Source: Alentia gelatinosa
Lineage: Eukaryota > Annelida > Polychaeta > Phyllodocida > Polynoidae
Assembly: GCA_950022655.1 (NCBI GenBank)
Contig: OX465579.1
Coordinates: 82,048,515-82,112,514, forward strand
Direction: 5' to 3'
Length of the DNA stretch: 64,000 bases
In this document: positions 32,766-44,293 of the stretch, piece by piece
Position numbering within the stretch: position 1 is the stretch's first letter
Layout of the letters: the number at the start of each line of letters is the position of its first letter
Translations under genes and position numbers: made by a program
Notes under the pieces: model-generated
Seen by the model: the letters and a program-made list of their open reading frames with translations, nothing else
Told to the model about the DNA's origin: nothing
Databases searched by the model: none

Positions 32766-35469
32766 ATGGATCTACAAGAGGAAGGCGCTGCCATTGCAAG
32801 TTTCTTGTACCTGTGTATAAACAATGACGACAAGGATGATTTTCTGTTCCATTAGAAAAGGAAGCACGATTTCTGGATGGCTCGTTATTTGTGCGATCGG
32901 ACGAAATTAGGAGAAAGAAACACCTTGGCCAAGTGTGACGCTTCATTGCTACGAGTGAGTGTGTTTGTTGTTTACAAATGGTTCCCCGCTTTCTATGAAT
33001 ATTTTCTTTATCTTGATTTGGTCATCATTAATTCCCAGATACTTCTGTATGCGTAGTCCTTGATGTTTTGTCGTTTGTTGTTCACTCATTGAACTGGTAG
33101 GAGTTGTAATAGTTAGCTACATTCGCCTTGTCCTCATGGTGGGCGATAATAGGGATAACAAACTCACAACGGCTATCGCTTAAACAAGCCCACCAAAAAG
33201 CCCGCCAAAATTGCTTCACCTGCAAGTTAGTGTGCTTATGTTTTATTACCCACCTGATACGGAGTCTCCATACTAAGCCTATGGAGATTACAGATCGCTA
33301 CTGAGGAGGATACGGAGCTCTGTACCCTCCTAGGAGGATACGGATTTTTTAGATGAAAGTAGTCCCAAACATAACTTCTTAATTCCGTTGAAAAGTTTTC
33401 TAACGATCATATTTATCGCTTAAATCTAAAAATAAGTGAGTAATAAATACAACATTACCATAATGTCGATCTGTGTGGCCGTATTCTCCTTGTAGTTGAC
33501 GCTACGCAATACTCCTCGCTATCGCTCGGAGTATTACTACGCGTCAACTACGCGGAGAATACGGCCACTCAGATCGACATCATGGTAATATTGTGTATGT
33601 ATCTATCGTTACGCCGATTATTACCCTTGTCGTCTGTTATTTATGAAACTCGCCTCTTTTGTCAATGTTCGCCTCTTGTCTATAGGTATTTATTAAATAC
33701 GTAAATTTTAATTTCAGCTGGGATTTCACGAGGAGTTCTGTTCATCTCTGCGGATGTCGCAAACTGAGTACGCACTGTTGCTAGAAACGATTCGCCCTTT
33801 GATCTACAAGCAACATACAAACTACCGCCAGGCCATCACACCTGAGGAGCGCATAACGCTTACACTGCGCTACCTATCATTAGGTATTAAACCATTTTTT
33901 TAAAAAAAACTTGTATACCCTCTATGTTAATAAGTTTTCCTTACTATCGCCTTTAATCCTAACGGTTTATAATATTTTTTATATCTCAATTGTATGCAAC
34001 AGGACTGGAAATATGTCATTTACCATTTCTTAGAGTGCTCCCTGTGTTTACCGCATTGTGCTATTCATTAGTTAATCGTATTTAACTCATGTATGTTGAT
34101 TTGTTTTGTTTTTCCTAGGTGACTCTGTGACGACCCTTCACCAAGCGTTCCTGATCGGCAGGAGCACCATCCTCCCCATCGTGCGTGACACCTGCCAGGC
34201 GATTGTCGAGGCACTCTCAGGCGAATATCTGAAGGTCTTTACAATTACGGATGTTCAACATTTATATTTTAACAATTGTATACTGGATGCGAACAGAGTC
34301 CTGTAAAAAACCTGAAATGTATTTAAGCTGCAATAATATAGCATGTTTTCAATTGTTTGAGTACATTTTGTAATAGCGCAAAAGAAGGGAAGCAATTCTC
34401 TATTCATTTCAAATCTAAGGTGAAATTCAACACTGAGTAACGATAGTAGCCGAAATTAATTTTATACTTTGTCATGAATCGCACCTGGTTCTTGGAATAA
34501 TTTAATCCTGATTTTGTTGGCAATTTCTGTGTACGACCCCTCCTACTATATTTTATTTCCCTACACGATTGTCGTGCGGGACTGACGGGCGGTGACCTAC
34601 GCTATCATCTATTTTTCCGTATAAGTATTTTATATTATCTTCATAAATGTGTAATAGAGAACAAAATAATCTTGATCCGACCTGACTCTCCTCTTCTTGC
34701 CGTTTCAGGTGCCAGACACTCAGGAAGCCTGGGATGGGATTGCCGCCGGGTTCTACAACCGGTGGAATTTTCCGAATACCCTGGGGGCTGTTGACGGGAA
34801 GCACATCAGGATCCGCTGTCCCATGAAGTCGGGGTCACTGTATTACAATTATAAACACTTTTACTCCGTGGTGCTCCGCGCTGTGGTGGGCCGGAGTATG
34901 AATCCGACTCCGGTCTCTGGCGCCACAGCAACTTTTATAAAGATGTGCAGTCGCCTGAGAACCCGCTCAACATCCCACCACCTCTACCACTGCCGGGCAC
35001 CGACACACGGATGCCGCACTTCTTCGTTGGGGACGACGCTTTCGCTCTGTCCCCCAACCTGATGAAGCCGTTCCCGTCAACCCATCTGGAGAGGGATGAG
35101 CGCATCTTCAACTACCGACTCTGCCGCTGTCGCCGGATCGTGGAGAACCCTTTCGGCATCCTGTCTACACGCTTCCGTATCTTCCGGCGAGAGCAAGACA
35201 TGGAGCCCGCTGGGGTGAAACCGGTAATCCTGGCGGCTGGTGTCCTCCACAACTTTCTTCGTGCCAGGTCGCCTCTGGGGTATATTCCTAATGGCTCGAA
35301 GGATCATTTCCGCGACGATGCTCGTCATTTCTACCTGCCCCTCCAGCCTGCCATCCCCAGCAAGCGCGCTCACTCTCGCTACATCAAGAACCTGCGGACA
35401 AATATTAAGGACTGGTGCGTCTCCCCTGAAGGAGCAGTTTCATGGCAAAACAAGGCATCTTTTGCCTAA
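32766..35469 (+). pseudogene. PIF/Harbinger transposase, four exons, disrupted
   Basis: Four exons with GT-AG borders: 32766-32954, 33718-33883, 34119-34234 and 34709-35469. They follow the usual Harbinger nuclease order: helical N-terminus, then RWNFPNTLGAVDGKHIRIRC with the first catalytic Asp, LYYNYKHFYSVVLRA, and HFFVGDDAF. NYRLCRCRRIVENPFGIL supplies the Glu, and VLHNFL closes the core. Harbinger transposase cuts and pastes with a 3-bp TWA duplication. The gene is dead: exon 1 has an in-frame TAG (near 32853), and a deletion with frameshift near 34890 removes the second catalytic Asp region. The first intron contains a foreign palindrome. Confidence 0.85.
33453..33590. repeat. Long palindrome 2
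   Basis: Arms of about 60 bases: outside ATTACCATAATGTCGATCTG, then GTGGCCGTATTCTCC, inside GTAGTTGACG. The right arm contains GTATTACTACGCGTCAAC, identical to the palindrome at 12379-12511. It sits in the first Harbinger intron. It is non-coding and probably a foldback-type element. Confidence 0.8.
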
Positions 35470-35597
35470 TAAGTATTGGTAGGAGGTATTGACAAAAAGA
35501 AAGATGTTTTACATTCATTCAGCATTTTATGCGATAGTAAGGAAAACGATTAAGGACTTTCATAAAGAATGGGAAAGAAAGGTTTATTTAAAACAAA

Positions 35598-36511
35598 TTA
35601 AGGAAACGTAACAAAATCATTGGCCATTGGCGCAACACCCGACCGGAACAGGTCCCTCCTCCTGCGTGGCATCCGCATCATTTGTGCCCGGATCATGGCC
35701 GACAGTGGTGGTGGACCTGCTCCTCCAAATCCGAGAAAGGCTGAAATAGTTAAAGACAGGGACAGGGTGGAAGAGTGTGCCATATACTATTAGAATTTTC
35801 TAACCTTTGTTGTACACATCATTTTACAAATTTCATACGTGCTATGTTATATTGGCCTCTTGGTTCGTTGGTTAACTTAAGAATTGTTTAGTCGGTTAAC
35901 TTAAGAATTTTTTAGTTGGTTAACCTATGAATTGATTAGTTGGTTAACTTATGAATTTATTAAATTTCACCCGATAAACGTCACCGATGCATACCTCTGC
36001 CACAAGGCCGTCTAGTTCCGCCTCCATCTCTGGCTGCGGCTGCGGCTGGTCCTGTTCCTGGGGCTGGCGCTGGGGGGCCGGGTGCTCCTGCTGCTGGGGC
36101 TGTGGCTGGGGCGGGGAGGCCAGGTGCACCTGGGGAGGCGGCTGCTGGTCGGGCTGCTCCTCTGGTACGGGTGCTTCCTGAATGAATGTAAAATATTATG
36201 ATTAGTGTGACCTTCAAAACTTGATGAATCGTGCGTGTCAGTCATACTGTGCCAAAGTAAATATTTATTTTCCTACACGATTGTCGTGCGTGAGTGGCGG
36301 TGACCTCCATGCGTGCCTGAGTGAATCTAAAATTACTTCATAGGCCGACCGTTCCCCTGCATACTGCACCTGTAAAGCAAATATGTGTTAAGCATGCATT
36401 GATCTTTAATCATAAGGAGCGTCATAATCTACTTACTTCATCATGAACAGCCTCCGGTTGGTTGGGTGGTAGGGGGTGGTCCGGTCGGTCCTCCACGCCG
36501 TCACGCTGGTC
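35598..36511 (-). pseudogene. Second Harbinger protein (Myb-like partner), C-terminal exons
   Basis: On the minus strand, exons with good splice borders are 36511-36437, 36369-36337, 36177-35995 and 35740-35598. Three of them are in the same phase. They encode an acidic, Pro/Gln-rich region (PEEQPDQQPPPQVHL, PEMEAELDGLVAEV) and a basic end with RRRRDLFRSG in a shifted frame. An AATAAA lies on this strand at about 35588. Harbinger elements carry a second, Myb-like gene that helps bring the transposase to the nucleus, often convergent with it as here. The DNA-binding part is not found, so the identity comes from position. Confidence 0.4.
35866..35960. repeat. 29-bp minisatellite
   Basis: Four imperfect copies of GGTTAACTTAAGAATTTTTT-like units, in the putative intron of the minus-strand gene. 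Confidence 0.7.
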
Positions 36512-36968
36512 CTGTGAACGTGATTGTACAAGTTTAATTAAGGACTGAATGGAAGCGTGCTATCCATCAATGTACACTCTTTTGTATAAAAGTATTGGTT
36601 GTCGTGCGAGAAGAGACGACGGGACGACGGGACGACTGGACGACTGGACGACAGACGATAGTCTCATCATCGCTTAGTCGTTCCATCGTCTAAATTTCTA
36701 TTGGTTTAGTGCAGGTCTGTGTGTGTACATGTGTGCGATAGTTAATGTAAAGTTGTTTTGCGTCTCTGTAGGAAATCGTGGCAGCCCTGACAGTGTCTTT
36801 TGCATTTATTATAGGAGAAACATAGTTCTAATACAAACCTCAGTGTGGGCCATCTTGCGGGCCGACGTCCTCTTTTTGGGGGGGAGGCACGGTTCGTCCA
36901 CTGAGTCCTTTGAATGTTAACAAATTGGAAATTACTAGAAGGCAAATTTCCAGAACTTATCGAACATT
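36512..36968. other. Gene-free stretch and 5' region of the NADAR LINE
   Basis: A 10-11 base repeat, GACGACGGGAC and variants, fills 36613-36660. The right end of the Harbinger element and the 5' end of the LINE should lie here, but neither border can be fixed. The sequence just before 36969 is probably LINE leader. Confidence 0.45.
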
Positions 36969-37750
36969 ATGGCGTCACAAGGGAAACCCCTACTCGAGTC
37001 CATGCCCGAGGAGGGGCAACCTGACCTACAGCGACTGAGTCAGCAGGGAGCCACTGAAGGGGGAGCAACGAGCGCTGAAGGTGGGGGGTGCACTCTGAAA
37101 GACATACTAAATAAAATGAACACTGAATTCGCCTACATGAAAGCTAACTTCACATCAATCCGAAGTTCCCTTGAGGGCAACAGTAAAACGGTACAAACAC
37201 TCCAAAACGATGTAAAAACTATCAATGCCGATTTGTGCGATGTCAAAGCTGACCTTGCGCTTCAGAAAACAAAATCTAGCGACGAACTAACAAATCTAAA
37301 AGAAACCATTAATAAGCAACAGGAGCTAATTGATACTTTATATGTTGCACTTGAAGAGACTCACCCCAACCTAACACGAGAAGTAGTGACCAATAATAGG
37401 AAAAAATACTCAGAAGTAGTGAGAAACTTAGACACGGTTAAGCACTGTGCGCCAGTGGCAGATCACAATCTAGTCATCTATGGAATTGTCACACATCGCG
37501 GTGACAACCTCTGAGAAATCATACGCTATGTCTGCCAAGATCTACAAATAACCTACAGAGAAGAGGATTATCTGGACATAAAAAGACTGGTATCGAAAAA
37601 AGGCAGCGAAGGAAACCGAAAACCACCAATTATGCTTTGTTCCAGTAATATTTCCATAAGAAATCGCTTTCTCTCCAACAAATGGAAACTGCGGCACATT
37701 GAGAATGCGGAAAGAGTGTGGATCTCTATGGAAGAGAGCCGTGAAACGAG
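36969..37750 (+). pseudogene. LINE ORF1, 5' part: coiled coil and RNA-binding domain
   Basis: An ATG at 36969 opens the frame. Residues about 40-135 have long heptad-like helices (MNTEFAYMKANFTSIRSSLE, TLQNDVKTINADLCDVKADL), as in trimeric L1-type ORF1 proteins. From residue 160, NLVIYGIVTHRGDNL begins an RRM-like domain that continues to IENAERVWISMEESRE. That layout binds LINE RNA. One in-frame TGA interrupts it at 37512-37514. At 37750 the frame is cut by gypsy D, and it resumes in the same phase at 42466. Confidence 0.75.
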
Positions 37751-37884
37751 TGTAAAGTATCACATCTTAACTGCTGAGTGGCTCGGACAATACCCGTTGT
37801 TTATTTTGGGTCACAAGGGTACAGCAAACGCTAGTCGCGCGTCGGCCGCTAGATCGGTATAGGTGCGCGATCGTATATATTACA
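37751..37884 (-). repeat. LTR of element D (3' on its strand)
   Basis: 134 bp, matching 42327-42460 at all but two positions (near 37764 and 37872). Confidence 0.95.
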
Positions 37885-38150
37885 TCCCCCCTTTTCTTTA
37901 TAAATGTCTTAGTTCTCTGTTATCATGTCCATATAACTTTACGCATAATATGACCCACATAAGTTTCAACTTTAAACTTGTAATGTCCACGGAACTGATA
38001 CTATATGTGCTTATATGAGAGAATATATGATCTGTTAGACCTCTGACATATATATGATGTATAGCTATGAGACTCGAGTAGACTGCTCGGCCTCAGATCA
38101 ACCATAAGGGATTATTCTGCCCTTTTAGCATGGCGATCACTGACTATGTA

Positions 38151-39983
38151 TTACATATCAAGTATGTTCTTAGGAACAGGCACTCTGCCACTGCGAGTAG
38201 GAGCGGCAGCTGTAGGTAGTGCTTTTGTTGAGTGGTATTGGTTGCGCTTTGGAGTCTGCGGCAAGGCGACACATCTTGGTGTGGGCAGAGCTTCTACAGG
38301 TGGTACATGAGGATCGACCTGCGGCACTGGAGTATGTCTGGGAACTTGCTGAGTAACAGGCAGTGTGGTGGCAGGTGATAGTGTGCGCTGATGACGTGGC
38401 TCATCACGTGGCTCACTGATGTACTGAGGAGACGCCTTTCGGATGTCAGCTCGGTTTCGACGTAGCTGGTGTTGTCCGGTATCAACAACATATGAGCGCG
38501 GTTGTGTGTGGTGCTTGATAACGACGGCTGGCTTCCACACCCTCGATCCTTGCTGAGGTTTCAGCCTGACTGGCTGACCAGGTAGTAGAGGGTCAAGCTC
38601 TTTGCTGACTTGATCGTAATAATGTTTCTGTTTAGCCTTGCTCTCTGCCAATCGCTTCTCCACCTTTGCGGGGTTAGCTATGGATGGCTGCAGCAGCTGT
38701 CTTGAAACTGGGACGGCTGTACGGAGACGCCTAGACATGTTGAGTTGAGATGGTGCATACTCCGTGGATGGTACAGTGGTGGCGTTATAACATTGAAGTG
38801 CTTTCCACTTGTCCTTACTTTTCCTCCACAAGGTTTTTACCATCTTTACCCCTACCTCTGCTTCTCCGTTGGACTGAGGAAAGTGAGGGCTACTTGTTAT
38901 ATGTTGGAAGTTCCAATCTTTGGCAAACTCAGTGAACTCTGCACTGGCATACTGAGGGCCATTGTCCGTAAACAGACGTTCAGGCGAACCCTGTGAGGCA
39001 AATTGCTGCTTGAGTGCATCGATGGTTGACTGGCTAGACATGTCCGGTAGCTGTGTCACTTCGATGTACTTGGAGTAGTAGTCGACACTAAGGATGTAGT
39101 TGTTGTTGTCGTAGTGGAAGATGTCTGACGCAACATCGATCCAAGGGATCTTGGTAGTTTGCCTTACCATCATTGGTTCTTTTGACTGTGCAGGTGCAAA
39201 CGTCTGGCAGGTAACACAGTTGCTGACCAAGTCCTCAATCTGGCTGCTCATTCCAGGCCAGTAGAGAGTGTCTCTGGCATGTTGTTTGGACTTAACTATA
39301 CCCATGTGTGGCTCATGTATGAGACTCATCATGTCGGGACGCATCCATGGTGGCACGACGATGCGCATTCCACGGTAAATGATGCCATCTAGAACCGAAA
39401 GTTCGTCGCGTGTACCCCAGTATAAACGAATACTCTGAGGCACTTCTTGCTTCGTGTCTGGCCATCCTGCTAGAATCATCAGATAGAGTTCATTCAGTTC
39501 ATGAGCGGTCTTGGTCTGGAACTCGGCATACCGGGTTGGGGACACTGACATGCGATCGATCATGCTGACTCGAAACTCCTCTTCATCCTCTTCAGGTGGC
39601 TCTTTGATGCTAGCATGGCTCAAGGCATCAGCAATGAATTGCTTCTTGCCTGGCAAGTACTCAACGTTGAAATCGTAGCCTTTGATTTTAAGTAGCATCG
39701 TTTGAAGACGTAGTGGCGCTGACTGTAATGGCTTCTTTGTTATCGTGGCTAGTGGCTGGTGGTCTGTTTGAATGGTGAACCTTTTTCCGAGCACATACTC
39801 CCGGAACTTCTCAATGCTGAAGACTATGGCCAGCATCTCGATCTCAATCGGTGCCCAGTTCTGCTCAGTGGGTCGGAGCTTCCTGGAGGCGTAGGAGACC
39901 GGCTTGCCATCTTGTAAAAGGACAGCACCTACGGCCATCTTGCTAGCGTCACACTGTATGGTGACCGGCTTGTCAACGTCATA
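38151..39983 (-). pseudogene. Element D Pol, RNase H and integrase half
   Basis: In frame with the upstream half and separated from it by one TAG. RNase H starts with TIQCDASKMAVGAVLL and continues through QTDHQPLATI. The integrase has HHCC residues (HMGIVKSKQHARD, SNCVTCQ) and the catalytic Asp, Asp and Glu in LSVDYYSKYIEV, LFTDNGPQYAS and NGEAEVGV. A Pro/Arg-rich tail of about 150 residues ends at a stop at 38151-38153. It would be functional if the single stop were read through or absent in other copies. Confidence 0.88.
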
Positions 39984-42272
39984 CTACGCTAGCACAGGCA
40001 CACTGCTGCATAGCTTCTTCAGCTTCTTGAAGGCTCGCTGTTGTGGCTTGTCCCAATGGAACTCAACATCCTCTCTCGTGAGCTCTCTCATAGGCCCCTC
40101 AACCTCAGCCAGCATGGGTAGAAACTTGGCAAGGTACTGGATGAAGCCTAAGAATCGACGAACAGCTTCTTTTGATTCTGGTGCAGGCATGTCAAGCACT
40201 GCACGGACTTTCTCATCTGCTGGTTTTAGTCCTTCCCTCGTCAGAGTGTGTCCGACGTAAGGCACTGTTGATTGACGGATCTTCAACTTCTGCAGGTTCA
40301 GCTTCAGGTTGTGTTGTGTCGCCTTCTCGACGACCATCTTCAGGACTCGGTCATGTTCCTCACGCGACTCGGTGGCCACTAGAATATCGTCCATTATCAC
40401 AAAGACGCCTGGGATATCTCTAAACATATCATCCATCACCCGCTGGCACAATTCTGGTGCTGAATTGACCCCGAATGGAACGCCTGTCCAGCGGACACGA
40501 CCAATTGGTGTATTCATCGTCGTCAGCTTACTTGACTCGTAGTCTAGCTTCATTTGCAGAAAGCAGCTTTTAGCGTCTAGGACACTAAAGATCTTTGCCT
40601 TTGGGCATTTGCTGACGATTTCCTCCACTGTTGGTATTGGGTAGTGCTCCCTCCGCACTGCTTTATTCAAGTCGCTTGGGTCGAGACAGATCCTGATTTT
40701 GTCACGCCTGGTGCTGACAACCATAGAGTTTACCCAGTCTGTAGGCTCGATGACCTTCACTAGGTGACCTTCCTTTATCATCTCGTTGAGTTTGTCCTTG
40801 ATCTTGGGTAGAAGCGCGGCTGGCTGCCTGCGCGGACCATGTACGACAGGTGGGACCGTGGGGTCAATCTTAATCGTATATGTCCCAGGCAGCGCTCCGG
40901 TTGTATGCTCGAGCTGCGGGTGATCTTCTAGAAGCTTTGTAGTGGAGGCGTCTACCTGGTGGATACGCTTCACCAGCTCCAGGGCGCTGCAGGCGGCTCC
41001 TGACAACACTGGAACTTGGTGACCTGCAATCACGTAGAACTTCACTAAACATACTTGCTCCTTGTACTGCACTCGTAGCTGCACACATCCAAGAGGACAG
41101 ATCTGGTGGTTGGTGTACGACACCAGTCTCTTGCTTGTTTGATGAAGCTTAGCATCAGGATCGATCTTATGGAGGTCTCTTGCACTCATAACGCTGGCCT
41201 TAGCTCCAGTATCAAGTTGGAACCGTAACTTACCATCATTTACAGCTAAAGTCTCCCACCACTCGTCATATCCTCTAGATGACTCAATACAAACTTTGCG
41301 GATCGATAGCAGGCGAACATCTTCGCAGCTGCCATCACTGCAGTCAGACTGGCATTGGGGCAACTGTGAGGAGCTGTAAACGTCATTATCCTCCACGAGC
41401 ATGTGAACAGTCTTTTTTGTACACTTTTTTGCCCAGTGTCCTAACTTCTTGCAAATCCTGCAGTTGTCATGTTTCGCAGGGCACCTCTCCTGAGGGCTGT
41501 GTGGTCCTCGGCCACACCGCCAGCACTCACGTGGCTGCTCCCTCGAAGGATTATGTGTCGGCTGCGCACTCTGAAATCTTGTTTTCTGCTTACCCGACTT
41601 CCCTTTCTTGTGATACGCGTTGAGCCTGTTGACGGAGGTGACGCTCAGATCCTCTCCCTTCAAGATCTGCATGCTGTCTTTTAATGACTCGAAGTCAGAG
41701 CCGATGTTGACCGCCATCTGTTCAGTCAGCTTCGAGGACTTACCCATACACTTCTCTCGAATGCGCTCATCACGAGACCTACAGGTTATAGCGTTACGCA
41801 CCAGCTTTTTTGGAGTTTCAACTGTAACGTCTAGGCCCCTGACAAGTAGTCGTAAGTCAGTAACAAAGTCCATAAACTTCTCACCTGGCTGCTGTCTGCG
41901 CTGGTCAAAGACTACAGCAGCTCTGATGGGGTTTTTCTTTGACTTCACATGGACCTCAAACTTACCCATGACACAATGGAGACACTTTTTCTCATCCTTG
42001 TTGTTAGGCTGAGGTTCAGTACCATGGTTTTTGTCATGGTCCCAAGTGAAAGTAAGATAGATCTCCCTACCTTGATCTCCAGTGAATGTCATCAAATAGT
42101 TAATTTTCTGCTCTTCATCTGTGACTTTTGAGAGTAGGCCTACAAACACAAATGTACAGTGATTGCTGAACCTCTCCCACTCTTTCTCCAAATCTTGTGC
42201 TTTCCAGTTCATGGCAGGCCATAAACTTGCACTTAACTGCATGTTCAAACCCTCAGCCATCTTTGAGATCAC
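39984..42272 (-). pseudogene. Element D Gag-Pol, Gag to reverse transcriptase half
   Basis: A 762-residue frame. Gag is followed by two zinc knuckles, CWRCGRGPHSPQERC and CRICKKLGHWAKKC (about residues 250-290). The protease site QLDTGAKASVM is near 355. Reverse transcriptase has VLDAKSCFLQMKL and the catalytic VFVIMDDILVA near 630, and ends in the connection domain. Gag and Pol share one frame, so no frameshift is needed. The amber stop at 39984-39986 falls between reverse transcriptase and RNase H. Confidence 0.9.
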
Positions 42273-42326
42273 TTGATTCCAGGAGAAACCACTTTTTACA
42301 GGCAGAAAACCACTTCTAAGACACCA

Positions 42327-42460
42327 TGTAAAGTATCACGTCTTAACTGCTGAGTGGCTCGGACAATACCCGTTGTTTATTTTGGGTCACAAGGGTACAG
42401 CAAACGCTAGTCGCGCGTCGGCCGCTAGATCGGTATAGGTGCGCGATTGTATATATTACA
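42327..42460 (-). repeat. LTR of element D (5' on its strand)
   Basis: 134 bp. On the minus strand it is followed directly by TGGTGTCTTAGAAGTGG, the likely primer-binding site because it starts with TGG at the LTR border. Confidence 0.95.
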
Positions 42461-42465
42461 ACGAG

Positions 42466-43483
42466 GGTCACCAAAGGAAGATCAAGAGAGGCCGTGCGAA
42501 CTGCAAAGAAAATAGGAAAGGATGCCACAATACTTGAAAATGGCATAGAAATAATAGACAATATCGTCTACAAGTGGGACCAACACATGCAGATACCAAC
42601 GGTATATGTTGAACAATTCATTGAGTCCGACGACGCAAAACAGCGAAATCGAAACAAGAAAGGCCAGAGACATGGGAAACATAGGAATGTGGAGATGTGG
42701 AATCCAGAAATGGAAATAAATCGAAAGCGAGAAGTAACTCTACTAACACCTAGTGTAGGGCTGTCTAACCCAACCACTCCGACCACCGACGGCGAAACTG
42801 CATCAACATCGGGTGCAAGAAAGTACCAAAAGGCCCCAGTGCTACTAGAGGACGAAGAGATAAAGACGGATACGGAACCAACCTCCCTAAACAGCGAAAA
42901 GTCCAATCCTGCCAGAAAACCCTTACTAAACCCGCCACAATCAACAACAAAGGCCCCCGCATCAGGAGGGATCAGAACCTCCGAACGAGGAGCGATACTA
43001 TATGCGGGTGACTCGGCCTATTTGAGTAACTGGTTCAAAAGCGAAATGATTGTCTCCATCAGAAGAAACCTCCAAGATTTACGGTTCGTGAGTGTCGAAC
43101 AAGCATATTTTTATGCTAAGTTCATAGACTTGGATCTAGAAGATAATGCTCAACGCGTTCACAAAATGACCGAAGGACGTGAAATAAAGTTCTTTGGTGA
43201 GTTAGTCAAAGTGCCGCAAGGCCACTCATGGTATGAAAAACGGGAAAAAATTATGCAGTCTCTCATCCTATCAAAATTCGACAAGAACTCTGATCTGAAA
43301 GCGCAACTACTGGCAACAGGGCAAGCTAAAGTTATCGAAGCCACCACGAGCAAAATATGGGGCGGGGGATACCCCTTCGAGGCATCTGATTACGACACTG
43401 GACGACTGAGAGGTGAAAATCGGCATGGTCACTTGACCATGACGGTGAGAACGCTACTGCGCGCGGACCCCGCCGACAGGTAG
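42466..43483 (+). CDS. LINE ORF1, 3' part with NADAR (YbiA-like) domain
   Basis: It continues ORF1 in the same phase once element D and one ACGAG copy are removed. The first residues (AKKIGKDATILENGIEI) look like the C-terminal domain of L1-type ORF1p. A Ser/Thr/Pro-rich linker follows. At about 42990-43455 lies a full NADAR domain: AYLSNWF, FVSVEQAYFYAKF with the conserved Glu, IMQSLILSKF, LKAQLLATGQAKVIEAT, KIWGGG, and GENRHGHLTMTVRTLL. These match E. coli YbiA block by block. NADAR enzymes are N-glycosidases acting on riboflavin intermediates or ADP-ribosylated guanine. Its role in a LINE is not known to me. The frame ends at TAG 43481-43483 and the next ORF starts 79 bases later. Confidence 0.9.
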
Positions 43484-43561
43484 GTTGGCCTTCTGAACAC
43501 AACACGCCACTGCACCGGCAAGCTGTTTTCTAGCGGCGCACCCCACTCACACTGCGGCAAA

Positions 43562-44138
43562 ATGAGCAAAATACTCGTAGCTGGCGACTCTAGGACCCGA
43601 GGCCTAAAGCAGCACCTCATAGACGACCTACCCCCTGGAGTTTTCATCAATGTTCTAACCCTTCCAGGTGCTAAACTTATGAACATAGAAGGAGCTATTC
43701 TATATGAACTCTGCCGGAATGCTGAACGAGCAGGACAAGAAGCGCAATATACTGCGGTGGTACACTGCGAAATCAGTGGTAAGGGCTACAATGAAGGAAA
43801 GCGAATAACCGTGTTCTCTCTCCCATGTGTCAGCACAAGCCTGTGCTGACCTCGTAGCCAAAAGACTGATTGAGTCAGCGGAATACATTGAAAATTGCTA
43901 CCCAAAGGTGAAATGTATAATATCGACATTATATGGAATAGACCTTGCGGTGCAGAACTCTCCACCTAGACTGAGGCCAACGAGTAATGACATTAGCTCT
44001 AAGCAGGCAGGACTAAGCAATGACCCACAAAGGTACATAGACCGAAGACAGATGGACCTAGACCATGCAGTGAAACTGATAAACACAGAAATTGTTCTGT
44101 ACAACTTAAGAGCAGGCTATCCTAATATCAGGGTGGAT
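43562..44138 (+). pseudogene. LINE ORF2, SGNH/GDSL-hydrolase-like protein, N-terminal part
   Basis: An ATG at 43562 begins MSKILVAGDSRTRGLKQHL, where GDS is the nucleophile block of SGNH hydrolases. VVHCEISGKGYNEGKR sits at the position of the family's third block. A frameshift near 43830-43850 moves the reading to 43827-44138, which runs to AGYPNIRVD. There the palindrome array interrupts it. CR1-type LINEs are known to carry an esterase domain of this class in ORF1; here it is a separate frame after the NADAR protein. Confidence 0.65.
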
Positions 44139-44140
44139 TA

Positions 44141-44293
44141 GGAGAAAACGCCCTAACTGTGGCCGAACTATGTCTTAGTTCGAGGTCACCTGTGGTGGAC
44201 GTTCACCCCGACGCCGCAGGCGGAGGGGCGAACGTCCACCACAGGTGACCGAGAACTAGGACATAGTTCTGGCCACAGTCAGGGCGTTTTCTT
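44141..44293. repeat. Palindrome A of the array
   Basis: Arms of about 62 bases around a 24-base GC-rich loop (ACCCCGACGCCGCAGGCGGA). The inner arm reads CACCTGTGGTGGACGTTC and its complement. Confidence 0.85.

Larger units (their letters stand above)
37746..42465 (-). mobile_element. Ty3/gypsy element D, minus strand
   Basis: The element spans 37751-42460 with two 134-bp LTRs that differ at only two positions. A 5-bp target duplication ACGAG lies at 37746-37750 and 42461-42465. On the minus strand the LTR runs TGTAATATATACG to TTTACA. A polypurine run AAAGAAAAGGGGGGA precedes the 3' LTR (about 37885-37899). It carries one gag-pol frame with a single in-frame stop, and landed in LINE ORF1. 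Confidence 0.95.

Noticed and set aside
41279..42131. Plus-strand open frames opposite gypsy D
   Set aside because: They lie antisense to Gag and zinc knuckles and hold no domain.
42990..43455. Bacterial contamination or recent transfer of a ybiA-type gene
   Set aside because: The domain is in one frame with a LINE ORF1-type protein and shares its base composition and setting; there are no bacterial neighbours.
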